Below are positions 52,383 through 61,254 of a stretch of DNA of 64,000 nucleotides, one piece after another (position 1 is the first letter of the stretch; each line of letters opens with the position of its first letter). The DNA is taken from assembly GCA_021793155.1 (NCBI GenBank), contig JAJYTF010000005.1:130203-194202 (forward strand). The letters are read 5' to 3'. A model generated the notes under the pieces. It was not told where the DNA came from. It searched no databases and saw only the letters and a program-made list of their open reading frames with translations. A program made the position numbers and the translations under genes. The DNA comes from Pseudomonadota bacterium. Its GTDB lineage: Bacteria > Pseudomonadota > Alphaproteobacteria > Rhodospirillales > Magnetospirillaceae.

Positions 52383-53543
52383 TCAGTCCCGGCATTCGTC
52401 GGTAGGACGGCGCACGCAGACCAGGGTCAGGTCGTCGGACGGGTCGCCGGGGATGCGCCGCTCGAAGCGCGACAGTACAGCGCTGGCCAGGCACTCGCCC
52501 GTGGCAGCCTCGGCCACCCACCCCAGGAGCGTTTTTTCGTCGGCAGTCGGCACGCCGTCCACTTCCGCCTCCAACAGGGCGTCGCTGTAGGCAAGGAAAG
52601 CGGCGCCAGGTGGAAATGGCACCGTTTCCTGACGAAAGGCCGGATCGTCGAAAGCGCCCAGCGGCGGGCCGGAAGCGTCCAGGAGGCATGGGGCGCCGCC
52701 GGCCACCAGCACCGGCATCGGCGACAGCGCTCCGGCATAAGTCAAATTTCCAGCGGCTGTGTCGATGATGACAGCCAGCGCGGCAGCGAACTGTCCCGGC
52801 TTCAACAGAGCTTTCAGCGCCTGATTGAGGACCTCAAGCAGTTCGGCCGGCTGCCAATTGCGGCGCGGCAGGCGGCTGATGATGGCATCAAGACGAAAAA
52901 CATTGCAGGCGGCCGCCACGCCATGCCCGGCGAAATCGGCGACTAGAATACCCAGCCTACCCGGTGCCGGCTCGAAGGTGGTCCAGTAGTCACCGCCCAA
53001 TTCCGACGACGTCTTGATCAGGCCGGTGACTTCGAGTCCGCTATGGTTCCGCATCTCGGCAAGAACCTCGGCACTGGGCTGCAAGCTCATCTGGGCTGCC
53101 CTGGCGGCCACCAGTTCTTCCCGCACTCTTTCCTGATAGGCGGTCAGGCCGGCCAGCAGCCGCCGGTTTTCCAGGTGCACACCGACGCGGGCCCACATCT
53201 CCTGGACATTGAAAGGCTTGGACACCACGTCGGTGCCGCCGGCGGCGAAGCAGGCCGCCCGTTCCTGGGCGGTCCCCAGGGCAGTGACGAAGATCACCGG
53301 AAGCTCGGTGCGCGGATGGGCCTGGCGCAGCCGACGGCACATCTCATAGCCGTCCATTTCCGGCATCATGACGTCGAGCAGGATCAGATCCGGCCGAGAT
53401 CTTTCCACCGCCGCCAGCCCCTCGACGCCGTCGTTCGCGGTCTCGATGCACTCCACGCCGAGGAAAGTCAGCAATTCCTCGAGCAGTTTACGGTTCGCCC
53501 CATTGTCGTCGACGATCAGGACCCGCATCCCGCCGAAACTCAT
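52383..53543 (-). CDS. Response regulator with PP2C (SpoIIE/RsbU) phosphatase domain
   Basis: A 386-residue protein. The ATG at 53543 overlaps the stop of the upstream anti-sigma-like gene. The receiver (VLIVDDNGANRKLLEELL; Asp in LILLDVMMPEMDGYEM) occupies 1-125; a coiled-coil linker follows; then a SpoIIE-type PP2C domain with metal-site motifs ELGGDYWTTF, VADFAGHGVAAACNVF, and DPSDDLTLVCVRR. It should dephosphorylate the STAS antagonist encoded at 54342 when switched by phosphorylation. The Gly-Asp pair and final DD of PP2C are intact. Confidence 0.92.
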   Translation of the reverse strand: MSFGGMRVLIVDDNGANRKLLEELLTFLGVECIETANDGVEGLAAVERSRPDLILLDVMMPEMDGYEMCRRLRQAHPRTELPVIFVTALGTAQERAACFAAGGTDVVSKPFNVQEMWARVGVHLENRRLLAGLTAYQERVREELVAARAAQMSLQPSAEVLAEMRNHSGLEVTGLIKTSSELGGDYWTTFEPAPGRLGILVADFAGHGVAAACNVFRLDAIISRLPRRNWQPAELLEVLNQALKALLKPGQFAAALAVIIDTAAGNLTYAGALSPMPVLVAGGAPCLLDASGPPLGAFDDPAFRQETVPFPPGAAFLAYSDALLEAEVDGVPTADEKTLLGWVAEAATGECLASAVLSRFERRIPGDPSDDLTLVCVRRPTDECRD

Positions 53544-54253
53544 TCTGCCACCCCGCGGTCCGCTGAGAAGGTCATGATGGTGCACCGGCCGCGGTCTTCG
53601 ACGGTAATGCGGGCCGCGGCGGAGGCGATGGCCAGCCCGTGCAGGCGGAGGGAATCGGCAGCATCCTGCCGCGCCGCCTCGGAGTCGTAGCCCGCACCTT
53701 CGTCCTGAACGGCCACCTCAAGTCCGTTGGAGTTCACCACCGCCGAGATTTCGACCCGGCGCTGAACCCGCTGGGGATGCGCCAGCATCGCATCGAGGCT
53801 ACGGCAATATTCGGCAAAATCCTCGACGCCCTGGCCACATGACGTCACGCCGAGATTGCCATGGATCAGAGCGTTGGCCACCACTTCGTGGAGCGCCAAT
53901 TCCAGATCGCCCGGACAATCCGCCCCGAGCCGTTCGCGCAAAGCGCCGGCGAACAGGCGCGCCGCCTCGCAATGGTAGGCTGTATCCGTGCGCAGGTTGA
54001 GCCCCGTGCCGCCTGCCGCGAGATGGGTCCGGAAACGCTGGCCGAGCAGTTGGGTGCGCCCCGGATCGAACTCGACACCACCGATGAACGGAGCGGCCAG
54101 ACTGCTGCGGATGGCTGCCGCGTCGAAGCGCCCGGATAGAACCAGACCCGGCGACCGCTGGCGGGATTTGGTCGCGGCAAGCCAGCCGTATTGGCGGGCG
54201 AATTCCCCGGCCTTGGTCTCTGATACATCCCGCGGCACGACGACAATGTTCAT
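53540..54253 (-). CDS. Anti-sigma factor-like HATPase (RsbW type) with an unknown N-terminal part
   Basis: A 237-residue protein from the ATG at 54253. The C-terminal 135 residues are a GHKL kinase/ATPase of RsbW/SpoIIAB type: N-box ELALHEVVANALIHGN, G1-like VQDEGAGYDSEA and a final GRCTIMTFSAD strand. RsbW proteins phosphorylate a STAS antagonist and bind a sigma factor or other target. The N-terminal 100 residues (IVVVPRDVSETKAGEFARQYGWLAA in part) are not part of the usual RsbW and may be a target-binding domain. Translation is coupled to the PP2C gene by the ATGA overlap. Confidence 0.85.
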   Translation of the reverse strand: MNIVVVPRDVSETKAGEFARQYGWLAATKSRQRSPGLVLSGRFDAAAIRSSLAAPFIGGVEFDPGRTQLLGQRFRTHLAAGGTGLNLRTDTAYHCEAARLFAGALRERLGADCPGDLELALHEVVANALIHGNLGVTSCGQGVEDFAEYCRSLDAMLAHPQRVQRRVEISAVVNSNGLEVAVQDEGAGYDSEAARQDAADSLRLHGLAIASAAARITVEDRGRCTIMTFSADRGVAE

Positions 54254-54341
54254 TCTGCTTGCTCCGAGACGAGTTTGGGGCAAACCTTGCAGAAGGGAAA
54301 GCACCAACTGCCCGCGACCTGCGACCCCTGGGGGAGAGACA

Positions 54342-54647
54342 ATGGATTACGCATTCGAGTCAAATGCCGGAAGCCTGTGGATCCGCCTGAAGGGACGCAT
54401 GACCCACGCAGATTACAAGGGCTTCCGGGAAATTCTCGGGCGAATCAATGACGATCGTCCTTCCCGTGCCGTTTTTGACTTGCGGCAGGTTGATTTCGTC
54501 GACTCCTCGGCGTTGGGAATGCTGTTGATCGTCCGTGACGCAGCGGTTCAGCAACAGCGGAACGTGTGCCTCAAAGGCGCCACGGGCCAAGTCGAAAAAC
54601 TCGTCCAGATCGGCAAACTGCACAAGTACTTCGAGTTGGAACCTTGA
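54342..54647 (+). CDS. STAS-domain anti-sigma factor antagonist (RsbV/SpoIIAA type)
   Basis: A 101-residue single STAS domain. The ATG at 54342 follows GGGGGAGAG. FDLRQVDFVDSSALGMLLIV contains the phosphorylatable Ser, and the following LKGATGQVEKLVQIGKL is typical. It completes a partner-switching set with the divergent HATPase (89 bases between starts) and the PP2C phosphatase. When dephosphorylated it should bind the RsbW-like protein. The final target is unknown. Confidence 0.92.
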   Translation: MDYAFESNAGSLWIRLKGRMTHADYKGFREILGRINDDRPSRAVFDLRQVDFVDSSALGMLLIVRDAAVQQQRNVCLKGATGQVEKLVQIGKLHKYFELEP

Positions 54648-54660
54648 GACGGCCCTGGGC

Positions 54661-54709
54661 CATCCTTCGATACGGCCGCCCTCGCGGGCGCCCTGCTCAG
54701 GATGAAGGG
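54661..54709. repeat. Palindromic intergenic repeat (CATCCTTCGA...CTCAGGATG class)
   Basis: CATCC and GGATG ends flank GGCCGCC-like inner arms; the overall form CATCCTTCGA-N-CTCAGGATG is a classic dispersed repeat of proteobacteria. It directly follows the STAS gene. Confidence 0.7.
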
Positions 54710-54868
54710 TCTTCATATTTCAGTGGATCATCTCGTCCGAAGAGGCTGCGAGAAATACGGTGGGGCTGGCCTCCGTGCCGGCGTTTCGGCGCAGCCGGAC
54801 AACGAGCAATTTTGCCACTTTGCGGCGAAGGCCGACAGGGGGCCGGCCCAACAGGAAGTCTATTTCTT

Positions 54869-54910
54869 CGCGTCTTGAGAAGTGGCGCCTAAGCCGCTTC
54901 TCAAGACGCG
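54869..54910. terminator. Long hairpin between convergent genes
   Basis: CGCGTCTTGAGAAGTGGC-N6-GCCGCTTCTCAAGACGCG, 17 of 18 pairs, beside the methyltransferase stop codon and flanked by T/A-rich bases on both sides. Probably a bidirectional terminator. Confidence 0.7.
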
Positions 54911-54913
54911 GCA

Positions 54914-55624
54914 TTATTTCACACTCTCGAGCTTTCGCAGGATATTGATCCGCGTCGGCTGCAGGAACAGCCGTCCCGTTCCGTCGGCCACACCAAGATG
55001 CAGGAAAGCCACCGTCAATTCGCCCTCTTTCTCGGCGAACAGCCGTTCCCGCTCAGCATTCGCCGAGACGATACGCTCGCGAACTCCGTCCAGGCCGTCA
55101 AACCGCATGGGATGCAGATTCACGAATTCCTCCTCCATGCGCAGACCGTGGCGTTCGACCGCCTGCAAGGCGGCGTAGGCCTTGGCGCGGACGTCCGTCT
55201 CGTCGTCAACCGAACGGACCAGTTGGAAGAAATCGCCTTCGGCCAAGGGTTCGGACACGAACAGCACGCCGCCCGGCACCAGGGCACGGGCGGCTTCCGC
55301 CAATGCCTTGTCCATGAATTCCGCCGGTACATGGTGGAGGCTGTTGAAAAACACGACCACATCGACGCTGCCATCGGCAGCCGGCAGCGCCTGCGCCACG
55401 CCCTCGACGACCGTGGCTCCCTCGGCCGGCGGGGCGGCATGGGCTTTGGCCAACTGGCGGGGGCTGCATTCGATTCCGGTTACCTGGGCCCCGTGCCCGG
55501 CCATCAGCCGGGCCAGCGCGCCGTCACCGCAGCCGACGTCGAGCACCCGCTTACCGGAAAGCGTAAGCGTTCCCAGCAGAACATCGACATTGCGCTGGGG
55601 TGCCTGGGTGCCGCGCGGGGGCAT
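54914..55624 (-). CDS. Class I SAM-dependent methyltransferase
   Basis: A 236-residue methyltransferase of the Methyltransf_11 type. Motif I is VLDVGCGDGALARLM; then GIECSPRQLAKA, DVVVFFNSLHHVP and an ALVPGGVLFVSEPL post-motif. No leader. The substrate is not predictable; family members methylate quinone precursors, small acids or metals. The ATG at 55624 is 3 bases after the stop of the AhpD-like gene, so the two form an operon. Confidence 0.9.
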   Translation of the reverse strand: MPPRGTQAPQRNVDVLLGTLTLSGKRVLDVGCGDGALARLMAGHGAQVTGIECSPRQLAKAHAAPPAEGATVVEGVAQALPAADGSVDVVVFFNSLHHVPAEFMDKALAEAARALVPGGVLFVSEPLAEGDFFQLVRSVDDETDVRAKAYAALQAVERHGLRMEEEFVNLHPMRFDGLDGVRERIVSANAERERLFAEKEGELTVAFLHLGVADGTGRLFLQPTRINILRKLESVK

Positions 55625-55627
55625 GAT

Positions 55628-55987
55628 TCAGCCGGCAGAAGCACGGGCGGCGACGAACTGGTCGTACGCCTCGAGGGCCTTGGCCCCATAAATCACCGAG
55701 GGTCCGCCCCCCATGTAAATAGCCATGCCGATCATCTCCATGACTTCCTCGCGCGTTGCGCCGTATTTCAGGGCGGCGCGGGCGTGGAAGGCCAGGCAGC
55801 CGTCGCAGCGGGTAGCGATGCCGAGGGCCACGGCAATCAGCTCCTTGGTCTTGGCATCCAGGGCCCCGTTCTTGCTGACCGCGGTATCCATCTCGCGGAA
55901 AGCCTTCATAACCTCGGGGATGCCACTGCGCAGCTGGGCGATCGCCCCACCGAGGTCGTGAGCCATCTTGGGCCAATCGTCAACCAT
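55628..55987 (-). CDS. Carboxymuconolactone decarboxylase/AhpD-like protein
   Basis: A 119-residue all-helical protein with the AhpD-type redox site: ATRCDGCLAFHARAALKYGA holds Cys-X-X-Cys and a downstream His, followed by REEVMEMIGMAIYMGGGPSV. Family members act in peroxide or alkyl hydroperoxide reduction, or have lost that role. The start at 55987 lacks a strong ribosome binding site. Followed by the methyltransferase gene, 3 bases on. Confidence 0.92.
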   Translation of the reverse strand: MVDDWPKMAHDLGGAIAQLRSGIPEVMKAFREMDTAVSKNGALDAKTKELIAVALGIATRCDGCLAFHARAALKYGATREEVMEMIGMAIYMGGGPSVIYGAKALEAYDQFVAARASAG

Positions 55988-56055
55988 GATATCGTTTCTC
56001 CATCATCGTTAGATTTGTCGACTGCCTCATCAGGAGGACGAAGTCAGGAAGCCGT

Positions 56056-56628
56056 TCAAGCTCCTCGCACGACCGCACCGCCGGCCTGCAGCCAGGCATT
56101 GAAGCCGCCGCGCAGGCGATGGATCTCTCCGGAGAATCCGGATTCAAGCATTTTGGCCGCAGCCGGCCCGCAGCGCATGCCCCCTTGGCAATGGAAGACC
56201 AGCTTTTTCTGCGGATCGACGGGGACCTTGCGCGGATCGAAGGAGGACAGCGGCACCAGCACGGATCCCGGAATGTGCCCGGCTTCGTGCTCGCGCCGTT
56301 CGCGGACGTCGACGATCGTCGCGGCGCCGCTCTTGTACCATTCGAGAACGGTCGCCGGGTCCGCCATGTGAATATTGTCCGACATCACTCTTCTTCCCTG
56401 ATGCTCAGAGCCTTTCCGCGGCTTCCCGGCGAAGGCGCAGCCGGCGGGCACGCCGGCCAGGCGCAGGACGATGGCCAGCGGGCAGAACCCGGTGAAGGCC
56501 GCCTGCAACATGTTCAGGCCGACAAAACCGGCGAGGAGAAGCCAATAGGGCGACAACGTCCGCGCGAGAACGAGACTCGCCACGACGACGGTGCCGGCGA
56601 AGGCAAAGACAACTCGATCGATATTCAT
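56056..56628 (-). CDS. DUF2892 membrane domain fused to rhodanese
   Basis: A 190-residue protein. Residues 1-75 are a DUF2892 two-helix membrane domain ([50 protein letters not shown] in part). Residues 80-190 are a rhodanese domain with the active Cys in [17 protein letters not shown] and [20 protein letters not shown]. coli YgaP joins the same parts in reverse order. A Met near residue 82 (VMSDNIHM) could also start a separate rhodanese. It is adjacent to a free DUF2892 gene that duplicates its N-terminal half. A role in persulfide or sulfide handling is likely from the family. Confidence 0.9.
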   Translation of the reverse strand: MNIDRVVFAFAGTVVVASLVLARTLSPYWLLLAGFVGLNMLQAAFTGFCPLAIVLRLAGVPAGCAFAGKPRKGSEHQGRRVMSDNIHMADPATVLEWYKSGAATIVDVRERREHEAGHIPGSVLVPLSSFDPRKVPVDPQKKLVFHCQGGMRCGPAAAKMLESGFSGEIHRLRGGFNAWLQAGGAVVRGA

Positions 56629-56722
56629 GCTCGAGACAACCCTTGCGGCTGGCCTGCAGAAGAAATATCAGTAGTTATGAATTTTTTCCAACCCTGCGCG
56701 TGCCAGGGGGGCGGGAGCGCCC

Positions 56723-56935
56723 CTACCGCTTATCCGGGAAGGCGCAGCCGGACTGGAAACCGAGAAGCCGGAGGATGCTCGCCAACGGGCAGAACCCGGT
56801 GAAGGCCGCTTGCAGCATGTTCAGTCCGACAAAGCCGGTAAGGAAAAGCCAATAAGGCGAAGCGACATAGGCGAGCCCGATGCTCACCAGGATCACGGTA
56901 CCGGCGAAGGCAAATACGATACGATCGATGTTCAT
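56723..56935 (-). CDS. DUF2892 family small membrane protein
   Basis: A 70-residue two-helix protein ([40 protein letters not shown] in parts). It is a close copy of the N-terminal half of the rhodanese fusion just downstream: both start MNIDR(V/I)VFAFAGTV and share [15 protein letters not shown] and GCAF. The bases before both starts are also similar, so the duplication includes the 5' region. Function unknown, often next to sulfur genes. Confidence 0.9.
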   Translation of the reverse strand: MNIDRIVFAFAGTVILVSIGLAYVASPYWLFLTGFVGLNMLQAAFTGFCPLASILRLLGFQSGCAFPDKR

Positions 56936-57016
56936 GCTTGAAACGCCCCTTGCGGCTGACTGACAGAAAACATATTAGTGGTATTGAATGTGTTTTTCAA
57001 CGGGTCCCGATACACC

Positions 57017-58057
57017 ATGATGCCCGAAGCTAGAACGAAAATCGCCGCCGCCGTACTTCTCCTGCTTGCCGGTCCCGCCCTTGCCGAGGATAAGCCGGCT
57101 CCAGCCGCACCGCCGCCGGACACAGCCCAGTTCACCGTCCACACCACCCCCATCGAGGACAGCAAGGCGGTATTCGCCACCGTCGAGACCATTCGGCGCA
57201 CCATGGCCCGGGCCCGCATCGGCGGTACCGTCGGCGCCTTGAACGTTACCGAAGGCGACCGTGTGACCGCGGGGCAGCAGATCGCCCTGGTGGGCGATCC
57301 CAAACTGGTGCTGCAACTGGAAGCAAATGATCAGCGCATGCGCTCGCAGCAGGCGCAACGCGACCAGGCGCAATCCGACCTTGAACGCGCGCAGCAGCTG
57401 TTCCGCGCCGGAAGCATCGCCAAGAGCACCTTGGAACAGGCGCAGACCGCCCTTCAGGTTGCCGAGCGCGCCGTGGCGGCGCTTAAAGCCGAGCGTGCCG
57501 TGACCGGCCAGCAGATGGCCGAAGGCGCGGTGCTGGCGCCGGCGTCCGGTCGTGTCCTGCAGGTGCCGGTCAGCGTCGGCTCGGTGATCATGCCGGGCGA
57601 AACCGTCGCCGTCATCGCCACCGAACATTACATCCTGCGGGCTTCGCTGCCCGAACGGCACGCCCGCTTCATAAAAGCCGGCGATACGGTTACCGTCGGC
57701 GAGAACGAGGACGAGGAACCCTTGGGCCTGCAGGGCAAGGCGCTGTTCCATCAGCCGGCACGCCCGGGCACGGTGCGCAAGGTCTATCCGGAAATCGACA
57801 ACGGCCGGGTGATGGCCGATATCGAGGTCAGCGGCCTGAACGATTATTTCGTCGGCGAGCGCGTCCGTGTCCTGGTATCGACCGGGAAGCGCCCGGGATT
57901 TGTGGTCCCGGTGAAATACCTCTACCGGCGCTTCGGCCTGTGCTTCGTCAAGCTCAAGGATGGCGGTGAGGTGCTGGTGCAGCCGGGTCGTCAAGTCCCG
58001 GATGGCATAGAGATCCTGGCGGGGCTGCGCGACGGCGACGTGGTGGTCGCGCCATGA
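57017..58057 (+). CDS. RND efflux periplasmic adaptor, second system
   Basis: A 346-residue adaptor from the ATG at 57017 or 57020 (leader MPEARTKIAAAVLLLLAGPALAED in part). Order: barrel-sandwich (RARIGGTVGALNVTEGDRV), alpha-hairpin (LEANDQRMRSQQAQRDQAQSDLERAQQLF in part), second lipoyl half (EGAVLAPASGRVLQVPVS), then beta-barrel (YILRASLPERHARFIKAGD in part). It is shorter than the first adaptor. Its stop overlaps the permease start (ATGA). It is divergent from the DUF2892 gene with about 80 bases between starts. Confidence 0.9.
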   Translation: MMPEARTKIAAAVLLLLAGPALAEDKPAPAAPPPDTAQFTVHTTPIEDSKAVFATVETIRRTMARARIGGTVGALNVTEGDRVTAGQQIALVGDPKLVLQLEANDQRMRSQQAQRDQAQSDLERAQQLFRAGSIAKSTLEQAQTALQVAERAVAALKAERAVTGQQMAEGAVLAPASGRVLQVPVSVGSVIMPGETVAVIATEHYILRASLPERHARFIKAGDTVTVGENEDEEPLGLQGKALFHQPARPGTVRKVYPEIDNGRVMADIEVSGLNDYFVGERVRVLVSTGKRPGFVVPVKYLYRRFGLCFVKLKDGGEVLVQPGRQVPDGIEILAGLRDGDVVVAP

Positions 58058-61000
58058 AGGCTGGAATTTCGGGCGCCATAACGCGTCATTTCATCAATTC
58101 ACCGCTGACACCGCTGCTGCTCATGGCCTCCCTGGTGGTGGGCGCCGTCGCCCTGGCCAAGCTGCCGCGCGAAGAGGAGCCGCAAATCAGCGTGCCGATG
58201 GTGGACATCATCGTCAACGCCAACGGCTTCCCCGCCCAGGACGCGGTGGAACTGGTAACGAAGCCGATCGAAGACATCGTCAAGGGCATCCGCCAGGTCG
58301 AACATGTGTACTCGCAGACCGAGGACGACCATGTCGTGGTGACGGCCCGCTTCCTGGTCGGCACCGACGAGGACGCCGCCATCGTGCGGGTCCACGATCA
58401 ATTGACTGCCCACATGGCCGAGATGCCGACCGGCATCGGTGAGCCGCTGATCATCGGACGCGGCATCGACGACGTTGCCACGGTGGTCCTGAATCTGTCG
58501 CCCAAGCCGGCCTGGCAAAACCACTGGAACGACAACGGCCTGTTCGACGTGGCGCAGGAACTGCAGCATGAACTGATGAAGGTTGACGATGTGGGGCTGA
58601 CCTACATCGTCGGCGGCCGTCCCGATCAGATCCGCGTCGAGCCCGATCCGGAGCGCCTTTCCCTGTACGGCATCTCCATCAACCAACTGATCGACAAGGT
58701 GGCGCAAGCCAACCGCGCGTTCAGCGCAGGAGCGGTGCGCCAGGCGGATTCGTCCATCCCGGTCATCGCCGGACGGACCCTGTCGGGCATGCCCGATATT
58801 GGCCAGTTGCTGCTGACCACCGCAGATGGGCGGCCCGTCTACGTCAAGGATGTGGCGAAGACGATCGTCGGATGGGCGCCGGCCGAGCATTACACATGGA
58901 CATTCCAGAAGGCGGCCGGCGGCCGGCTGGAAAAGCGGCCCTCGGTAAGCCTGGCCCTGGCGAAACGCAAGGGCGCCAACGCGGTCACCGTGGCCCACGA
59001 TATCCTGAACCGCCTCGCCATGGTGGAGGGTCGCCTGGTTCCGTCGGACGTCGCGGTGACGGTCAGTCGCAACTACGGCGAAACAGCCTCGGACAAAGCC
59101 AACGAACTGCTTTTGCACTTGGCCATCGCCACCATCACCATCGTCGGCCTGATCACCTTCCTGCTCGGCTGGCGCGAAGGATTGGTGGTGCTGGTGGTCA
59201 TTCCGGTGACCATCTTGCTGACCCTGTTCGCGTCGTGGCTGATGGGCTACACGATCAATCGGGTGAGTCTGTTCGCCCTGATCTTCTCGATCGGCATCCT
59301 GGTGGACGACGCCATCGTCATCATCGAGAACATCGCCCGCCATTGGCGAATGAGGGACGGGCGGGAAAAGGTGCAGGCGGCCATCGACGCCGTGGCCGAA
59401 GTCGGCAACCCGACCATCGTGGCCACCCTGACCATCGTCGTCGCGCTGCTGCCGATGATGTTCGTCTCGGGCCTGATGGGCCCCTACATGAGTCCGATCC
59501 CGGCCAACGCTTCGGCCGCCATGGTGTTTTCCTTTTTTGTCGCGGTCATCCTCACCCCCTGGCTGCTGATGCGCACCCACCGCGGCTCGACGGCTGCCGG
59601 CGACGAGGCGCACGACCATACCGGCGGCCTGGGGCGGATCTACCTGCGCATCGCACGCCCACTGCTGACCGGCCGCAGCCGCTCGAAAAAGCTGCTGTTG
59701 TGGGTCACCGTAGCTACACTCGTGGCCTGTTCGCTGTTTGCTTTCAAAGCGGTCACGGTCAAACTGCTGCCGTTCGACAACAAATCCGAAGTTCAGGTTG
59801 TGCTCGACCTGCCGCGCGGCAGCTCGCTCGAAGAAACCGACAGGACGCTGACCGCTGCGGCCGGCAAACTGGCCAACCTCCCCGAACTGGTCGATATCCA
59901 GTCGCAGGCGGGAACTGCCGCGCCGTTCAATTTCAACGGCCTGGTCCGCCACTACTACCTGCGCTCGGAACCGCAGCAGGGCGACCTGATGGTCAACCTG
60001 ACGCCCAAGGGTGAGCGCCACCGGGGCAGTCACGAGATCGCCCTGGACATCCGTCAACGGCTGAAATCGCTGCCCTTGCCACCCGGCGGCAGCATCAAGG
60101 TGGTCGAGGTCCCTCCCGGCCCGCCGGTGCTTTCCACCCTGCTGGCCGAAGTCTACGGACCCACACCCGAGGCTCGCCGCGCCGCCGCGGCCACCGTGCG
60201 CAAGGCGTTCGAGTCCGTCGATTTCATTGTCGACGTGGATGATTCCTACGGCCGCCGCAGCAAGCGCATGCGGGTAACTCTCGACCGCGATGCCATGGAA
60301 TTCCACGGCGTCGAGGAAAAGGCGGTCTACGACGCCATCAATGCCCTGATGAACGGCGTCAGCGTCGGCTATTTCCAGCGGGGCCACGGTGCGAAGCCGG
60401 AAGAAATCGTGGTGCGCCTGCCCAACCGCGACAACTTCCCCGGCGAATACCTTGCCTCCACTCCGGTTCCCGCGCAGAACGGTACGGTGGAATTGGGCGA
60501 CGTGGTGCGGGTGGCCTACGAACCGGCATCCTTCCCCATCTTTCGACGCGACGGGCGTTTCGCCGAGATGGTTCAGGCGGATCTGGCCGGGCGCTACGAA
60601 GCGCCGATCTACGGCATGCTGGCGGTCGACGACAAACTTAAGGACAGCGGCATCGAGGTCCGCTTCCACGGCCAGCCGCAGGACGAAAGCAAGCCCACGC
60701 TCCTGTGGGACGGCGAGTGGGAAATCACCTATGTCACTTTCCGCGACATGGGCGCCGCTTTCGGTGTCGCCATTCTTGGCATTTACCTGCTGGTGGTGGC
60801 GCAGTTCGGATCGTTCCGCGTTCCGTTGGTGATCCTGGTACCGGTTCCTCTGACTCTGGTGGGCATCGTCCTCGGCCACCTGCTTTTCGGCGCGCCGTTC
60901 ACCGCCACTTCAATGATCGGTTTCATCGCCTTAGCCGGCATCATCGTCCGCAATTCGATCCTGCTGGTGGATTTCATCCGCCATCGCCGAGCCGAGGGGG

Positions 61001-61254
61001 TCACGCTGCGCCAAGCGCTGCTTGATGCAGGCGCGATCCGCGTCAAGCCGATCTTCCTGACGGCCGCGGCAGCGATGATCGGCGCGGCCTTCATCCTGAC
61101 CGACCCAATCTTCCAGGGCTTGGCCATCAGCCTGGTGTTTGGCCTTGCATCGTCGACCGCGCTGACCTTGCTGGTCATCCCGGCCCTTTACGTCTGGCTG
61201 CGCGACGACCACCAGGGGTTCGGCGCCAAGGAGGTTGTCCATGAGCGAGTATGA
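58054..61254 (+). CDS. RND efflux pump permease, second system
   Basis: A 1066-residue inner-membrane permease. It starts ISGAITRHFINSPLTPLLL; TM4 has the Asp pair in GILVDDAIVIIENIARHW; VNANGFPAQDAVELVTKPIED and the C-terminal IIVRNSILLVDFIRHRR are family typical. It is more distant from AcrB than the first pump and has an unusual HDHTGGLG linker between halves. Substrates cannot be predicted; the duplicated DUF2892/rhodanese genes beside it hint at sulfur-linked compounds. Coupled at both ends: ATGA with the adaptor, and 14 bases overlapping into the next gene. Confidence 0.95.
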   Translation: MKAGISGAITRHFINSPLTPLLLMASLVVGAVALAKLPREEEPQISVPMVDIIVNANGFPAQDAVELVTKPIEDIVKGIRQVEHVYSQTEDDHVVVTARFLVGTDEDAAIVRVHDQLTAHMAEMPTGIGEPLIIGRGIDDVATVVLNLSPKPAWQNHWNDNGLFDVAQELQHELMKVDDVGLTYIVGGRPDQIRVEPDPERLSLYGISINQLIDKVAQANRAFSAGAVRQADSSIPVIAGRTLSGMPDIGQLLLTTADGRPVYVKDVAKTIVGWAPAEHYTWTFQKAAGGRLEKRPSVSLALAKRKGANAVTVAHDILNRLAMVEGRLVPSDVAVTVSRNYGETASDKANELLLHLAIATITIVGLITFLLGWREGLVVLVVIPVTILLTLFASWLMGYTINRVSLFALIFSIGILVDDAIVIIENIARHWRMRDGREKVQAAIDAVAEVGNPTIVATLTIVVALLPMMFVSGLMGPYMSPIPANASAAMVFSFFVAVILTPWLLMRTHRGSTAAGDEAHDHTGGLGRIYLRIARPLLTGRSRSKKLLLWVTVATLVACSLFAFKAVTVKLLPFDNKSEVQVVLDLPRGSSLEETDRTLTAAAGKLANLPELVDIQSQAGTAAPFNFNGLVRHYYLRSEPQQGDLMVNLTPKGERHRGSHEIALDIRQRLKSLPLPPGGSIKVVEVPPGPPVLSTLLAEVYGPTPEARRAAAATVRKAFESVDFIVDVDDSYGRRSKRMRVTLDRDAMEFHGVEEKAVYDAINALMNGVSVGYFQRGHGAKPEEIVVRLPNRDNFPGEYLASTPVPAQNGTVELGDVVRVAYEPASFPIFRRDGRFAEMVQADLAGRYEAPIYGMLAVDDKLKDSGIEVRFHGQPQDESKPTLLWDGEWEITYVTFRDMGAAFGVAILGIYLLVVAQFGSFRVPLVILVPVPLTLVGIVLGHLLFGAPFTATSMIGFIALAGIIVRNSILLVDFIRHRRAEGVTLRQALLDAGAIRVKPIFLTAAAAMIGAAFILTDPIFQGLAISLVFGLASSTALTLLVIPALYVWLRDDHQGFGAKEVVHERV

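Noticed and set aside
58099-60879. Open frame of over 900 codons on the minus strand, opposite the second RND permease
   Set aside because: Same kind of shadow: His/Arg/Asp-rich, no motif, while the plus-strand permease has all family motifs.
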